A stretch of 64,000 nt of DNA from a bacterium (GTDB lineage: Bacteria > SZUA-182 > DTGQ01). The DNA lies in NCBI GenBank assembly GCA_040755755.1, contig JBFLZW010000010.1, forward strand, positions 99,645 through 163,644, written 5' to 3'. The number at the start of each line of letters is the position of its first letter. Position 1 is the stretch's first letter. The position numbers and the translations under genes are program-made. The notes under the pieces were generated by a model. That model ran no database searches. It was not told where the DNA came from and saw nothing but the letters and a program-made list of their open reading frames with translations. This document shows positions 25,129-34,491 of this stretch, in pieces.

Positions 25129-27768
25129 TCACCATACCTCCCCGTTCTGAAACCTGGCTGTAAAGACCTTTGCGGAAAAGTCCGGATCATACTTTGGATT
25201 TTGCTCTCCATTGGGAAGAAATTCTCTACTGCTTATTTCCCTGATATCGGGTATCCCTTCAGGGTTATAGGCAGCAGGTGAAAAGTAGGGTACGGAATCC
25301 GGCACAAAGAGGATAAATTCTCTGCCGGTTGCCTCCGAAAAGGCTTTGGCATTTGCGTAAAGGTGATCGTGTATTATGGACATTTCAAAGCCGTAGCGTG
25401 CAAACTGCAGGCTGGGCCATTTGGGGATTCCCCTCCTGCCGGTCCCGTAGGTGATCTGGAAAAAGGGATCCATACCTTCCGGCCCTGTTGCCAGCGCCAA
25501 GGCAACAGCCACAGCCAGTGAGTCCAGAAAAACTTTCAGGCTCTCGACATGGCGGGCTTCCAGCCCGGTGGTATCGATATTCCAGGCTTTATTGGCATAT
25601 TTCAGCATTCTTGAATAGATGAAGAAATCACTGTGGTGTATCTCACCCTTTCCTGCCAGATGAGAGCCAATGCCGGCTACAGAAAGAAAGCAATCCCATC
25701 CGCCCTCTCTCCCCAGTTCGAGGTCATCGATAACGCCATCTCCATTCTCATCCAGGGACATGAACTCATCGGAGTACCCGGGGTTATAGCCATAGGCTGC
25801 CTGAGTCAGGGCATCGGTTGCCCGCGCATATGCCAGCACCGTAGTCTGCAGATCCCAGAGGGTATTCAACTGGCTGAAATAGAATTCCCGAGTCATGATA
25901 TCTTCGAATTTTCCCTGCTCAATCCTGCCAAGGTGGCCGTCTTTCGATGCCAGACGCGATGGTTTTGAGGCTGCCGTATCCGCTCCCTTCACATAATAGC
26001 ACAGCTTCCCAAGCCCCCTGCCTGCACTGTAGCCGAAGAGCGTGGATCTGGACAGACGCGAATCAACCCCAAGACGGGTAACGATTGACTTGCGGGCCTT
26101 GTTATACCAGGGCACCGGTACACTTCGGAGAAACCGAGTGGGAGCAAGAGAACTTCTCGGCACATTTTTGAACATATACCGGCTGCAGAGCAGATCAAGG
26201 GCCACAGGGTCTTTCGAGGCAAAGATAAGGCCCTCGTCCTGGGCCACACCCGTGCCGCCGCCGGAATGGTCGATGTTTATCGCCTGGATAGAATCAACGA
26301 TGTGCAGTATGCAAGGTACCTGGCTTTTCAAGGCCAGATTGATGTCTACCATCGTGCCGTCAAGCCCGGAATTCGGGGCCCTGGTTATCCGAAGCGGCAT
26401 TCCCTCTTCATTTGCCTCTTCCACGTACCATCTGGCATGATAGACTCCTCCTTTCTTTTCCCCTCCCGGAACACCTCCTTTTATGCCTGACGGGTAAGCA
26501 TGCGGATAGGCATATGCCCAGTCATGAGTGCCTGGATCATGATCATGCCCTGCGCACATCGGCCATCCTCCTATTCCGAGGTTCTTGATTGCATTGGTAA
26601 TGACCGTCAGGGCGTGGACTTTTAAAACCGGACAGTTGATCAAAACACTTCCCGGATAGTTATCCGGGTCGTTCGGATCTCCGATGAGCGCCTTGTGGAT
26701 AATAATTCCTTCCTTATAGTTGTCGCCGCCATCGGGAACAGGCACTGACCGGCCGCGGTCAAAGCGCTCGGCATTATTCAAATCATACACCATGAGCTTG
26801 CCTTTGCGGGTGGCCTCGCCAGGGGTGAGGTGATTTCCCGTAATGCCGTCCAGATAGCCGTTCATCGGGTTATCATGAGAATCGAGAGGCGTTGTCGTTT
26901 CTGCCAGATATTTTCTGATGAAATAGAAAGGCCATCCTGCCCAGTACGTGGTGCCGTCCGGAAGCGGAAATCCGCACCCTTCCATCAGCGCTTCCGGCGG
27001 ACAGTTAACCAGTGCAGAGTGAGAAGGGATCATGGCTCCAGCTTCACCGAGGGCCATCTGATAATAGGCAATGCCCAGTTTTTCGTGGAAAAACCGCATG
27101 AGTGCAGCAATAAATGTCCAATTGGTCGCAGCGACAAGGCCTGTTGTCAAACCCGGCGAACCATCACCGCTCAGGCTGAGAGCTTCGGGATTAACCAGAT
27201 TCGGCTTAAAAAACAGTTTCTTCCCTGAATTGATTTCACCCTTGATTCTATCTTCAAGGTCTTCCTCGCGTAAGACGGGCCAGAGTGCATGGCCCAGGTT
27301 ATCATAGGTGTAATCAATCCGCTGTTTGATCTGCCTCCAGGCTGTATCATCCTTTTCCTGAATATGCTTTTCAAGCAGGGCAGGTATATCGCCATAGGCG
27401 CTGGCCGGGTTGAGCCTTACAGCGCCGATCAGGGAACCCCCGTCACCGGGGCCGTCGATATCGGATCCCTGTCCATACACAATTCCCTTCAGTCCGAATG
27501 TGTTGAGACAGAGACCGATAGTCCCGACTCCCGCGGCTTTCAAGAATTGACGCCTGCTGAATCCGCCCTTTCGACATACTGGTGACGACTCGATCTGCAC
27601 TGCCGGCCTGGTGTATTTTCCCGCCTGTCTGCCCCAACCAGATGTCCTCCGGCAACCCTTCGATTTCGTGCCCGGTTGAGCAGGCAGACGTGATTCGTCC
27701 GGGTGCGGACAAACCGGTATTTCTTCGCTCATCGCTTTCTGTGGATCTTTTTCAGGACCTTTGGCCAC
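25129..27768 (-). CDS. Tat-exported DUF362-like protein with an EF-hand-like loop
   Basis: About 879 aa from GTG 27768, chosen because AAGGAGG lies 8 nt upstream; an ATG at 27816 is possible but lacks such a site. A long N-terminal extension precedes the twin-arginine signal SRRQFLKAAGVGTIGLCL (about 72-89). The central region SVLINCPVLKVHALTVITNAIKNLG and GLIFASKDPVALDLLCSRYM match DUF362 proteins. DENGDGVIDDLELG (near 700) is a calcium-binding EF-hand-like or dockerin-like loop. DUF362 proteins are often found with iron-sulfur clusters, yet I see no CxxCxxC ferredoxin motif here. It should fold in the cytoplasm and be exported to the periplasm. Its function is unknown. Confidence 0.75.
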   Translation of the reverse strand: MAKGPEKDPQKAMSEEIPVCPHPDESRLPAQPGTKSKGCRRTSGWGRQAGKYTRPAVQIESSPVCRKGGFSRRQFLKAAGVGTIGLCLNTFGLKGIVYGQGSDIDGPGDGGSLIGAVRLNPASAYGDIPALLEKHIQEKDDTAWRQIKQRIDYTYDNLGHALWPVLREEDLEDRIKGEINSGKKLFFKPNLVNPEALSLSGDGSPGLTTGLVAATNWTFIAALMRFFHEKLGIAYYQMALGEAGAMIPSHSALVNCPPEALMEGCGFPLPDGTTYWAGWPFYFIRKYLAETTTPLDSHDNPMNGYLDGITGNHLTPGEATRKGKLMVYDLNNAERFDRGRSVPVPDGGDNYKEGIIIHKALIGDPNDPDNYPGSVLINCPVLKVHALTVITNAIKNLGIGGWPMCAGHDHDPGTHDWAYAYPHAYPSGIKGGVPGGEKKGGVYHARWYVEEANEEGMPLRITRAPNSGLDGTMVDINLALKSQVPCILHIVDSIQAINIDHSGGGTGVAQDEGLIFASKDPVALDLLCSRYMFKNVPRSSLAPTRFLRSVPVPWYNKARKSIVTRLGVDSRLSRSTLFGYSAGRGLGKLCYYVKGADTAASKPSRLASKDGHLGRIEQGKFEDIMTREFYFSQLNTLWDLQTTVLAYARATDALTQAAYGYNPGYSDEFMSLDENGDGVIDDLELGREGGWDCFLSVAGIGSHLAGKGEIHHSDFFIYSRMLKYANKAWNIDTTGLEARHVESLKVFLDSLAVAVALALATGPEGMDPFFQITYGTGRRGIPKWPSLQFARYGFEMSIIHDHLYANAKAFSEATGREFILFVPDSVPYFSPAAYNPEGIPDIREISSREFLPNGEQNPKYDPDFSAKVFTARFQNGEVW

Positions 27769-28158
27769 TTCTTCTACCTCCTTGCGTTTGTTGGAGAAAT
27801 TCTGGCAGATAACCATCCATATGGTGAGTAGCGGGATTGTAACAAAATTTTACCTCATTGTGTAGCAGATCTTACAAAAAATTAGCAGAGTTTTTGCAGA
27901 AAACTCTGTCCAACACTTATGTTTCGGCCCCCGGCTCCTGAATTCTGTCTTCTGTCTTTTCTTTACTGGCCACTGGCCACTGGCCACTGGCCACTGACCA
28001 CTGACCACTGATCACCGGCCATTAAACTTATGCGCAAATGGATGATTTTGGAAATATACAAGAGGAACTCCTCGTTAAAGCACTTTTACGGCCATGAACC
28101 GTGTTTGATGTTTTGAAAGTAAGCTTATAAAATATCAACAAATCAAACAGGTATCTCT
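27769..28158. other. Intergenic region with ACTGGCC/ACTGACC tandem repeat
   Basis: No gene recognised. The stretch 27966-28018 is a tandem of CACTGGC and CACTGAC units. A related tandem is found in inverted orientation at 35245-35277. The rest is unremarkable. Confidence 0.6.
27966..28018. repeat. ACTGGCC/ACTGACC microsatellite
   Basis: Seven-nt units, five of the ACTGGCC type followed by three of the ACTGACC type, ending in CTGATCAC. The same unit recurs as its reverse complement at 35245-35277. Confidence 0.8.
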
Positions 28159-28317
28159 CTACCGGACACTTTTGAGGTAACAACCGCGAATGAACGCGAA
28201 TGAACGCGAACTGAACAAAGAGGACTCGATAATGAAGGCAAATCAAAAGAATTTATTAGCGTCTATTCGTGTGCATTCGCGGTTGATTACAGGAATTGAA
28301 AAAAAAGTGTCCGGTAG
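28159..28317. mobile_element. MITE-like element with 15-bp terminal inverted repeats
   Basis: CTACCGGACACTTTT at 28159-28173 is exactly inverted at 28303-28317. A second inverted pair (20 nt, about 17 matching) lies inside at 28181-28200 and 28266-28285, containing GAATGAACGCG direct repeats. No transposase is inside (159 bp). A lone copy of the terminus, CTACCGGACACTTT, is at 33912-33925. This is consistent with a non-autonomous transposable element and a remnant end. Confidence 0.55.
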
Positions 28318-28379
28318 CGAAACAGGTATAATATTTGCAATTACGATTCTCCCAAATGGATGGAGAAAGGATTGTATCG

Positions 28380-30086
28380 ATGAGAGCCAAATATGGAGCC
28401 CACTGCTCCCGCCTGCTGATATGCCTGATCCTGGTCCTGATCACGGTCCTGACCTGTTTCTGCCTGGTTTTTGACGGACGGGGGGAAGCCTTTATTTTCG
28501 ATGACTTTGAATATTGGGATTCCCCCTTTGATCACGGATGGCAAAGCTCAGATTATGCTTACCCGGTCATGGGATATGGGGCAGGGTATGGCCAAATTTC
28601 CACCCGGCTTGATCCGGCTGAAGGGAGCAGGGTCCTGACGGTGCATTGCCTGCCTTCCGTTTTCAACGGATTGCAGCCATATTGCCTGGCAAATTATAAC
28701 CTGCCGGACCCTGAGGCCGGTACAGCGCCAAGGATGGCCGGTTTCAGTTACAAGATGAAGGCCCCTGTCAGCTTTGAAAGCTTTACTCAACTGAGGTGCT
28801 TTCTGCTGGTCAGGACGCGGGAGAGCGGATCGCTCTGGTTATGTTATCTTCCGGTTGAGGGAGAGATGGTGCAGGATTTGGGGAATTTTTCCCCTGATAT
28901 CCCTCCGCCCCCGGAGATTTCCGCATCCGGCCCCATTCGCTGCCTCGGTTATCCTGCCGGACGGGAGATTCAGGATTCCACCTGGCATTGTCTGGTCCGC
29001 AACCTGCAGGAAGACCTTGATCAGGCCGTTCAGGAGGGTCTTTTACCTTCGCCGCAGAGTCTTGAGGGCATCTATGGGATTGTTTTTTCCGGAAACGAAT
29101 ACTCTCTTGACGAAATCACCTTTTCCGATGACCTGTCGCGCTACGAGAATCATCACCCTTTTATCTGGAATCCGGGACCACAGTTTGCCACCCTGTTCGA
29201 GCCCTTTGAGTTGATTCTCTATGCCTCTGACCCTGAGAACAGGAAACTTGCCTTCCATATTCAGGTCAATGGATGGGGGATTCAGGGACTTCCTGCTGAT
29301 GAAGGGTTTTCTCTCCGGGAACTGGATCCTCACGATTATCCGGACGACCCATATCTTGCCAGCGACCCGTCTCTTCAGAGGGCACTGATAAGCTTTACCG
29401 CCCAATATTTCGAGGACCTGCTGGTGACAGTCATGGTATCTGACGGATACACCAATGATATCACCATGTTTCCTCTGTCAGTGGTCAATTACCCTGTGCA
29501 GAATTATCCTCCCCTCATTCAGCGATCCGGAATGCGCTCCCGGTTTGTAGCCTATGTAGGAGAGCCTTTCGTGCATCAGGTCAGGGTGTTCGATAAAGAT
29601 TATGATCAGCTTACCTATTCTGCGACCATCGACGGTCTGCCCGCCTATCAATTCGGCCCCTGGCAGGAAGCCCTTATCGATCCCCACACCGGTCTGATTC
29701 GATTTACCCCCCAGTTTGAGGGTTTTTTCGAGCTGGCGGTAACTGTTCGGGACGAAAAAGGGGCTACCGGTCAGACTGTCTGGGATCTGACCATAGTCAA
29801 CCGGGGTACCTGGCTCAATCACCCGCCGGTACGGGTGGTAAATGTCCCCAGCCCGCAAATGGTCCGCGCCGGAGAGCTGTATACTGTGGCTACCGGCTTT
29901 GTCGATCCTGATGGCGAAGACCTGTATTACAGCACCAATATCGGAACCATGACCCCGGACGGAACTTATTCCTTCCTGACCTACTTTCCCGGTCAGTATT
30001 GGGTAAGCATTGTTGCCTACGATGTTCACGGAGCCCGCAGCTACCTCGATTTTCTCCTCGATGTGCAGCCCTGGTGGGGATATTGA
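28380..30086 (+). CDS. Secreted protein with Ig/cadherin-like repeat domains
   Basis: 568 aa from ATG 28380, preceded by AAAGGA at 8 nt. A long hydrophobic N-terminal segment (LLICLILVLITVLTCFCLVF, about 11-30) acts as signal peptide or anchor. The N-terminal half (FIFDDFEYWDSPFDHGWQSS onward) resembles a beta-sandwich carbohydrate- or lipid-binding module. The C-terminal half has two or three putative-Ig/cadherin-like repeats, each with DPDGEDLYYST- or DKDYDQLTYSA-type calcium-binding turns (near 405 and 520). There are no catalytic motifs that I recognise. It is probably an extracellular adhesion or scaffold protein. No PEP-CTERM or LPXTG signal follows the end (DVQPWWGY). Confidence 0.75.
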   Translation: MRAKYGAHCSRLLICLILVLITVLTCFCLVFDGRGEAFIFDDFEYWDSPFDHGWQSSDYAYPVMGYGAGYGQISTRLDPAEGSRVLTVHCLPSVFNGLQPYCLANYNLPDPEAGTAPRMAGFSYKMKAPVSFESFTQLRCFLLVRTRESGSLWLCYLPVEGEMVQDLGNFSPDIPPPPEISASGPIRCLGYPAGREIQDSTWHCLVRNLQEDLDQAVQEGLLPSPQSLEGIYGIVFSGNEYSLDEITFSDDLSRYENHHPFIWNPGPQFATLFEPFELILYASDPENRKLAFHIQVNGWGIQGLPADEGFSLRELDPHDYPDDPYLASDPSLQRALISFTAQYFEDLLVTVMVSDGYTNDITMFPLSVVNYPVQNYPPLIQRSGMRSRFVAYVGEPFVHQVRVFDKDYDQLTYSATIDGLPAYQFGPWQEALIDPHTGLIRFTPQFEGFFELAVTVRDEKGATGQTVWDLTIVNRGTWLNHPPVRVVNVPSPQMVRAGELYTVATGFVDPDGEDLYYSTNIGTMTPDGTYSFLTYFPGQYWVSIVAYDVHGARSYLDFLLDVQPWWGY

Positions 30087-30123
30087 TAAATGAGAAATTG
30101 AGGGGAGCCAGAATAAAGGTTGT

Positions 30124-30195
<72 letters not shown>

Positions 30196-30202
30196 TGCTC
30201 CC

Positions 30203-31906
30203 TTACAGTGTCACCATGTGTGGTGAGACAGAGGAGGAATGGCATGCCTGGCAGTCAGGGCCCATCCAGGACAGCCCGGCCTGAGTGGTATGGCAGAGCG
30301 TGCAGTTGTTATAGCCAAGGGGTAGAGCACTTTCGGTATGGGTAGCTGCATGGCAGTTGATGCACCATATCCCGCCATGACCTGCGGAACTCATGAAAAT
30401 TGCAGGCAGGTTTTCTGAATGCAACGGGTCGTGACAATCGGCACAATGGGGCATGCCAAGCTGTCCGGGAATCAGCATCTGGTGGTTTTCCGCATCCAGT
30501 AAACTTCCATGACAATCCACACACCACAAGCCAACCTGGCCATGCACACCGGTCAGACAGCCGGTTGGATGGCACTGGTAGCAGTTGTCAATGGCAATGC
30601 CGGCCCGGTAGGCATGAATATGGACTACATTGCCCAGGTTATGGCAAATGCTGCACCTGCCCCAGGTGTCAGAGACAGCAATATGGCCTGGCGGTGCAGG
30701 ATGGCAGAAATCGCAGGAAGTGTTTCTGCGGTGAGCCACGGTGGTAACTGAAGCAGCATCCACCCAGGCCGTGACCAGGTAATCGGCGGACCCAGCCCCT
30801 TCGGCCAGACCCTCGTAGAGTTGCAGATCGGATCGAAAGAGAACCATATTGCCTGTCTGTCCGGTTGTCTGGACCGTGAAGGCAGGAGCGACCGGGAGGA
30901 GAAATCCATCCTGGTCAAGAGTCTGCGCCCGGATCGGGAGGTTTTTATCCCAGATGCCAAGTTGAAAACCCGCATTGAGCCAGCTCAAGGGGTCCCAGCA
31001 GTACATTCCGCGCGTTGGATTGGCCATGACCAGTGAAGCAACCGAAGATGCTCTGCGTCCGACAGCAGGCAGAGTGAATGGTTTGCCATTCAGATACGTG
31101 GATGGCGAAAACTGAGAATTAATGAAAAAAGGAGTAAATGGAAATAAGGCCAGGTTGTAGAAGCCTGAATAGCCGCAAGAGGAAGAGGGCGAAAAAGAGG
31201 CGGCCTGGCTGGGAATATAAAAATTCGGGGACCCGCCGGAGGCCAGCCTTGAATCCGGAATATAGTAGCCGGTGTTCGAGATAAAATAGCTACTGCCGGG
31301 AATATTGTAATAACCGGAGCTGTACCCTGTGCTTGAGGCATAGCTGTTGTTCGGGAAATAGTAGCTGCCGCTGGTGAAGTTGTAACTGAGGTAGGGGAGG
31401 GGAGTAGCCGGGCTCATCGACGGGTAATAGTACTCACTGGTAGAGCTCATGCGATTCAACAATCCGGCTGAGCTTGAGGATGTCACATCCGGCAGCCGGG
31501 CAGGTGGATAGTAATAGGACGGGTTGGCCGGAAAGGCGCTCTGGGTCTGCGGGAAGTAGTAAGCAGAAGTCAGATTTCCAGCGGTGCCGGAGGAGGAAGG
31601 CGCATAGGTGTTATAAATGTAATAGGTATTGCTCTTCGCATAATAATAACTATTGTTGGCGTTATAGGCACTATAGGCATTATTATAGATATTATTATAG
31701 GTATTATAGGCATTATGAGCAGCATTGGCGTTAGCGTTATGAGCGTTATCGGGAATATAATATTGAGTGTTGGTTTGGGCAATAACGGCCGGGAGGGAAA
31801 AAAAGGCGATGAATGCGGTTAACGCGAGCAGGTAGTTTATTCTTTCGGGTTGATAAACCCTCATCATTCGAAGGCAATATAGAATGCCAAAAGGTTTCCT
31901 GCTCAT
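30203..31906 (-). CDS. Octaheme c-type cytochrome with Tyr/Asn-rich repetitive N-terminal region
   Basis: 567 aa. Eight CxxCH heme-attachment motifs lie in the C-terminal 210 residues: CDFCH, CSICH, CYQCH, CVDCH, CADCH, CINCH, CTLCH and CQACH, with extra His residues as distal ligands. A signal peptide (INYLLALTAFIAFFSLPAVIAQ, about 23-44) precedes about 200 residues dominated by Tyr, Asn, Ser and Pro. Recurring YYFP, YYIP and YYYP units sit there, preceded by an NAYNTYNN stretch, and no known fold is apparent. ATG 31906 follows GGGGGCGG closely; ATG 31867 is an alternative. It should be a periplasmic or surface electron-transfer protein, with the aromatic low-complexity region as spacer or matrix-binding element. 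Confidence 0.85.
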   Translation of the reverse strand: MSRKPFGILYCLRMMRVYQPERINYLLALTAFIAFFSLPAVIAQTNTQYYIPDNAHNANANAAHNAYNTYNNIYNNAYSAYNANNSYYYAKSNTYYIYNTYAPSSSGTAGNLTSAYYFPQTQSAFPANPSYYYPPARLPDVTSSSSAGLLNRMSSTSEYYYPSMSPATPLPYLSYNFTSGSYYFPNNSYASSTGYSSGYYNIPGSSYFISNTGYYIPDSRLASGGSPNFYIPSQAASFSPSSSCGYSGFYNLALFPFTPFFINSQFSPSTYLNGKPFTLPAVGRRASSVASLVMANPTRGMYCWDPLSWLNAGFQLGIWDKNLPIRAQTLDQDGFLLPVAPAFTVQTTGQTGNMVLFRSDLQLYEGLAEGAGSADYLVTAWVDAASVTTVAHRRNTSCDFCHPAPPGHIAVSDTWGRCSICHNLGNVVHIHAYRAGIAIDNCYQCHPTGCLTGVHGQVGLWCVDCHGSLLDAENHQMLIPGQLGMPHCADCHDPLHSENLPAIFMSSAGHGGIWCINCHAATHTESALPLGYNNCTLCHTTQAGLSWMGPDCQACHSSSVSPHMVTL

Positions 31907-32659
31907 TCCGCCCCCTTGCCGGTTGATGCGTGTTGCCGGATATCTCTCTCATGTTCTGACAACTCGATCCGGGTCGTCTGAAGGTACTCACGCTAACCTT
32001 AAACCCACAACCTCAAACTCACAGGAACCCTTATCGATATCCAGGGAATGCATGACCCCGTGGCCTATCTTATCGAAAATTCAACTAATACAATAAGAAT
32101 TAGCATTTTTTGTGCCAATGAGCGGGGAGGAGCCCTTACGGGATGTCCTGCGCATGCAAGGCCCCCTTTAATACCCCTGATGTCCCGCTGCCGGAGCCCT
32201 TCTGCCTCTGGTTTGCTGCCCCAGGGCGCATGCTGCAAACTGGATCGGAAGAGATGGGGAGAGGCTGTGTAAAGAAGATGAAAAATCGTAAAATTTATGC
32301 CATGACAGGACATGGACTGCCTGTGTGTGATATAATAGGCTGACTTTTCCGGCTCTCCCCAAAAAATATACCAGCAATTCACTATTACCAGAGGCAATCC
32401 GGCAAGATAATATTGTCAAGATAAATTTTATTGAGTAATTAACTTGACTGATATTCCGCCTAATAGAGTATATTAAGGAAGGTGAGCATCAGCGGTTTTT
32501 CCAGAGGTTGAATAAGGACCAGACTGACTATCCTCTTCGTTTTACTTCCTGTTTATCACTGCTCATAGTACAAGACAAGCTCATAAGCAGTGCTCCAGAC
32601 ACGCTTCGTATAATATGTCCTGACTGACATGATTGGGTCATCGTACAAGAGAGGGACTT
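31907..32659. other. Intergenic region between divergent cytochrome and repeat-protein genes
   Basis: About 750 bp. It must hold promoters for both divergent genes. I looked for GEMM-type and cobalamin-type riboswitch landmarks on both strands and found none convincing. The short open frames here lack coding character. Confidence 0.4.
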
Positions 32660-33580
32660 ATGTGTGAATTTTTCAGTGCAATACTTACCAAAGATAGTGT
32701 TATTTACAACGCCAACACCGATAGTCACGAAGATTTGCTCGAGAAATCAGGATTAAAAGATACTGACCGGGAACCGGACTTTGTCAGGGTTGAATTATTA
32801 CCCAGGGATAAAGACATTTTCAACCAAAAATCCACGAACTGGTACTTGAAGACGGACCAGGACATTTTTCCTGCATGGTTCAATAGAAAAGAAGCAGAAA
32901 AAAGAACCAAAGAAGCACTCGCCACGGTATGGCAGGAGAGATTCATTGTCGATAATCTTGAGTGGCAGATCAGAAGAGATCAGCGGCTGTTCGTTAACAA
33001 CTCGAAGGTCAAGGTTTTCGACAGCAGAGAGAAGACCTCTTCACGGCTGCCGATCAGACTCTTGAGGTTTCCTGCAACACTCGCTGCCTTAACTACGGCG
33101 TTCCCGCAATCTCTGCCGCTCCTTCCTTATATGTACAGGAACAGCAGCATATTTTCCGGCAACTCTTTCGCCATATTATACGGTAATTCATCAGGGCTGT
33201 TTTGCAGCAACGCATCGGGCGAGCTCCACGACAATTCATCCGTCGTACTGTGCGATAACTCCCTGGCTATATTATATGATAATTCAAAAGCCGTACTTTT
33301 CGACAACTCGTCAGCCGTGATACTCAGCAAAAATGCCCAGGTAGAAGATAACAGCAACGGCAGCGCTTATATTAAAGATTTGACCGAAGACCCGAACTGG
33401 ACGGAGAATTTAAGCTGGAACCTGGACCCAAAGGGAGTGCAGAGAATTGCCTATCGATTAAGCATGATCCTTCGTGAACAGGAGAGGCAAGCGAGGGATA
33501 CCATCAATTATTATGAAAGCCAGTTGTGTGATGAACGCAGAATTCTCGCTTACTATGAAAAGCAGATCAATCAGAGATAG
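32660..33580 (+). CDS. Hypothetical protein with octapeptide beta-helix-like repeats
   Basis: 306 aa from ATG 32660 (GAGAGGGA a few nt upstream). The N-terminal domain (MCEFFSAILTKDSVIYNANTDSHEDLLEKSGL, to about 125) resembles a widespread but uncharacterised domain seen in phage-associated and metagenomic proteins that also carry short tandem repeats. Residues 161-230 form a strict 8-residue repeat with Asn every eighth position (168, 176, 184, 192, 200, 208, 216), consensus NSxAVLYD. Such periodicity suggests a small parallel beta-helix. The C-terminal part (RIAYRLSMILREQERQARDTINYYESQ) is helical. No enzymatic motif, signal peptide or membrane segment. A phage or mobile-element origin is possible. 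Confidence 0.65.
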   Translation: MCEFFSAILTKDSVIYNANTDSHEDLLEKSGLKDTDREPDFVRVELLPRDKDIFNQKSTNWYLKTDQDIFPAWFNRKEAEKRTKEALATVWQERFIVDNLEWQIRRDQRLFVNNSKVKVFDSREKTSSRLPIRLLRFPATLAALTTAFPQSLPLLPYMYRNSSIFSGNSFAILYGNSSGLFCSNASGELHDNSSVVLCDNSLAILYDNSKAVLFDNSSAVILSKNAQVEDNSNGSAYIKDLTEDPNWTENLSWNLDPKGVQRIAYRLSMILREQERQARDTINYYESQLCDERRILAYYEKQINQR

Positions 33581-34068
33581 GCTTAAAAAGTATATGAAGA
33601 AAAGTATATGAGGAATAGATAATACTCATCATCATCGGGCATGCACAGCTTTGCATGCTGAAACGGCATAGTGAAGGGCACTGCTCACCCATGGTGGCCG
33701 GGCAGAGGAAACCTGAATCAATCTTTTTTCCCCCCAAAAAAGTGAAATTTCAGTGTTACTTAATAAGGTTTGCTATTTCACCTTGACAAGCTAACTCACC
33801 TTAGATTACTATTAAATATAATATGTTTCTATCATGAAGTAATTTATATATCATTCTACTTCGTATTCTACACTCTACTATCTTGGATGAGCATTTAATA
33901 TATTTTACTCACTACCGGACACTTTCAAGGGAAAAATAAAGGCGTTCCCATCGTCATTCCCGCCTGCGCGGGAATGACGCGGTGTGACGCAGAGGTAGGG
34001 AATCAGGCTGTAACAATCTGGTAATGCTCCCTCTTGATTCATGATGGGGGAGAATAGAGAACAGAGCA
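33581..34068. other. AT-rich intergenic region with repeat remnants
   Basis: No gene recognised. It holds a lone CTACCGGACACTTT terminus (33912-33925) and a 12-bp palindrome (33952-33979), and is otherwise AT-rich (33760-33910). Confidence 0.5.
33952..33979. repeat. CGTCATTCCCGC palindromic repeat
   Basis: Perfect 12-bp stem CGTCATTCCCGC / GCGGGAATGACG around CTGC. This is a widespread bacterial intergenic palindrome type. Confidence 0.75.
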
Positions 34069-34470
34069 ATGTCCATACAGAAGTTCCATGGTAAGGGTGA
34101 GAAGATCCTCATTGTTGAGGATGAAGAGGATATTCTCAAACTCACGGCAGCACTGCTTCGGAAAAACAACTATTCTGTGAGCGAGGCATCAAGCGTACAA
34201 GAGGCACTGGACATTTTCAGGCAAAAAAAAGGGGAATTCAGCCTGATATTAAGCGACTACAGGTTGCCTGATCAGACTGGCCTTGATTTGATTAATCAGC
34301 TTCTCTTATATCGCCCGGAATTGCAGATTCTCCTGGTTAGTGGCTATGCTATTCCAAAGTCACAATGGGCCGTTATCCGGGAGAAAGGATACCGGTTTCT
34401 TCAAAAGCCGTATACGCTGTCCGATCTGCTTCAAACTGTGAGAGAGATGATCGAGCCAGGAGATCAATAA
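34069..34470 (+). CDS. Single-domain response regulator (receiver only)
   Basis: 133 aa, CheY-like. The acidic pair in LIVEDEEDIL (about 14-23), phosphoacceptor Asp in LILSDYRLPD (near 62), Ser/Thr region LLVSGYA and Lys in LQKPYTL (near 113) are all present. No output domain follows. The sequence resembles receivers attached to hybrid kinases or used as phosphorelay intermediates. No kinase is adjacent: neighbours are an octapeptide-repeat protein and, convergently, a foldase gene. Its partner is elsewhere. The ribosome-binding site is weak (AGAACAGAGCA). Confidence 0.88.
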   Translation: MSIQKFHGKGEKILIVEDEEDILKLTAALLRKNNYSVSEASSVQEALDIFRQKKGEFSLILSDYRLPDQTGLDLINQLLLYRPELQILLVSGYAIPKSQWAVIREKGYRFLQKPYTLSDLLQTVREMIEPGDQ

Positions 34471-34491
34471 AACGCTCTTTTGTGCCCGGCC

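Noticed and set aside
31907-32659. GEMM-type riboswitch controlling the octaheme cytochrome
   Set aside because: Such riboswitches control cytochromes in some Desulfobacterota, so I looked for GCAAAGCC-type and tetraloop-receptor motifs on both strands; none are present.
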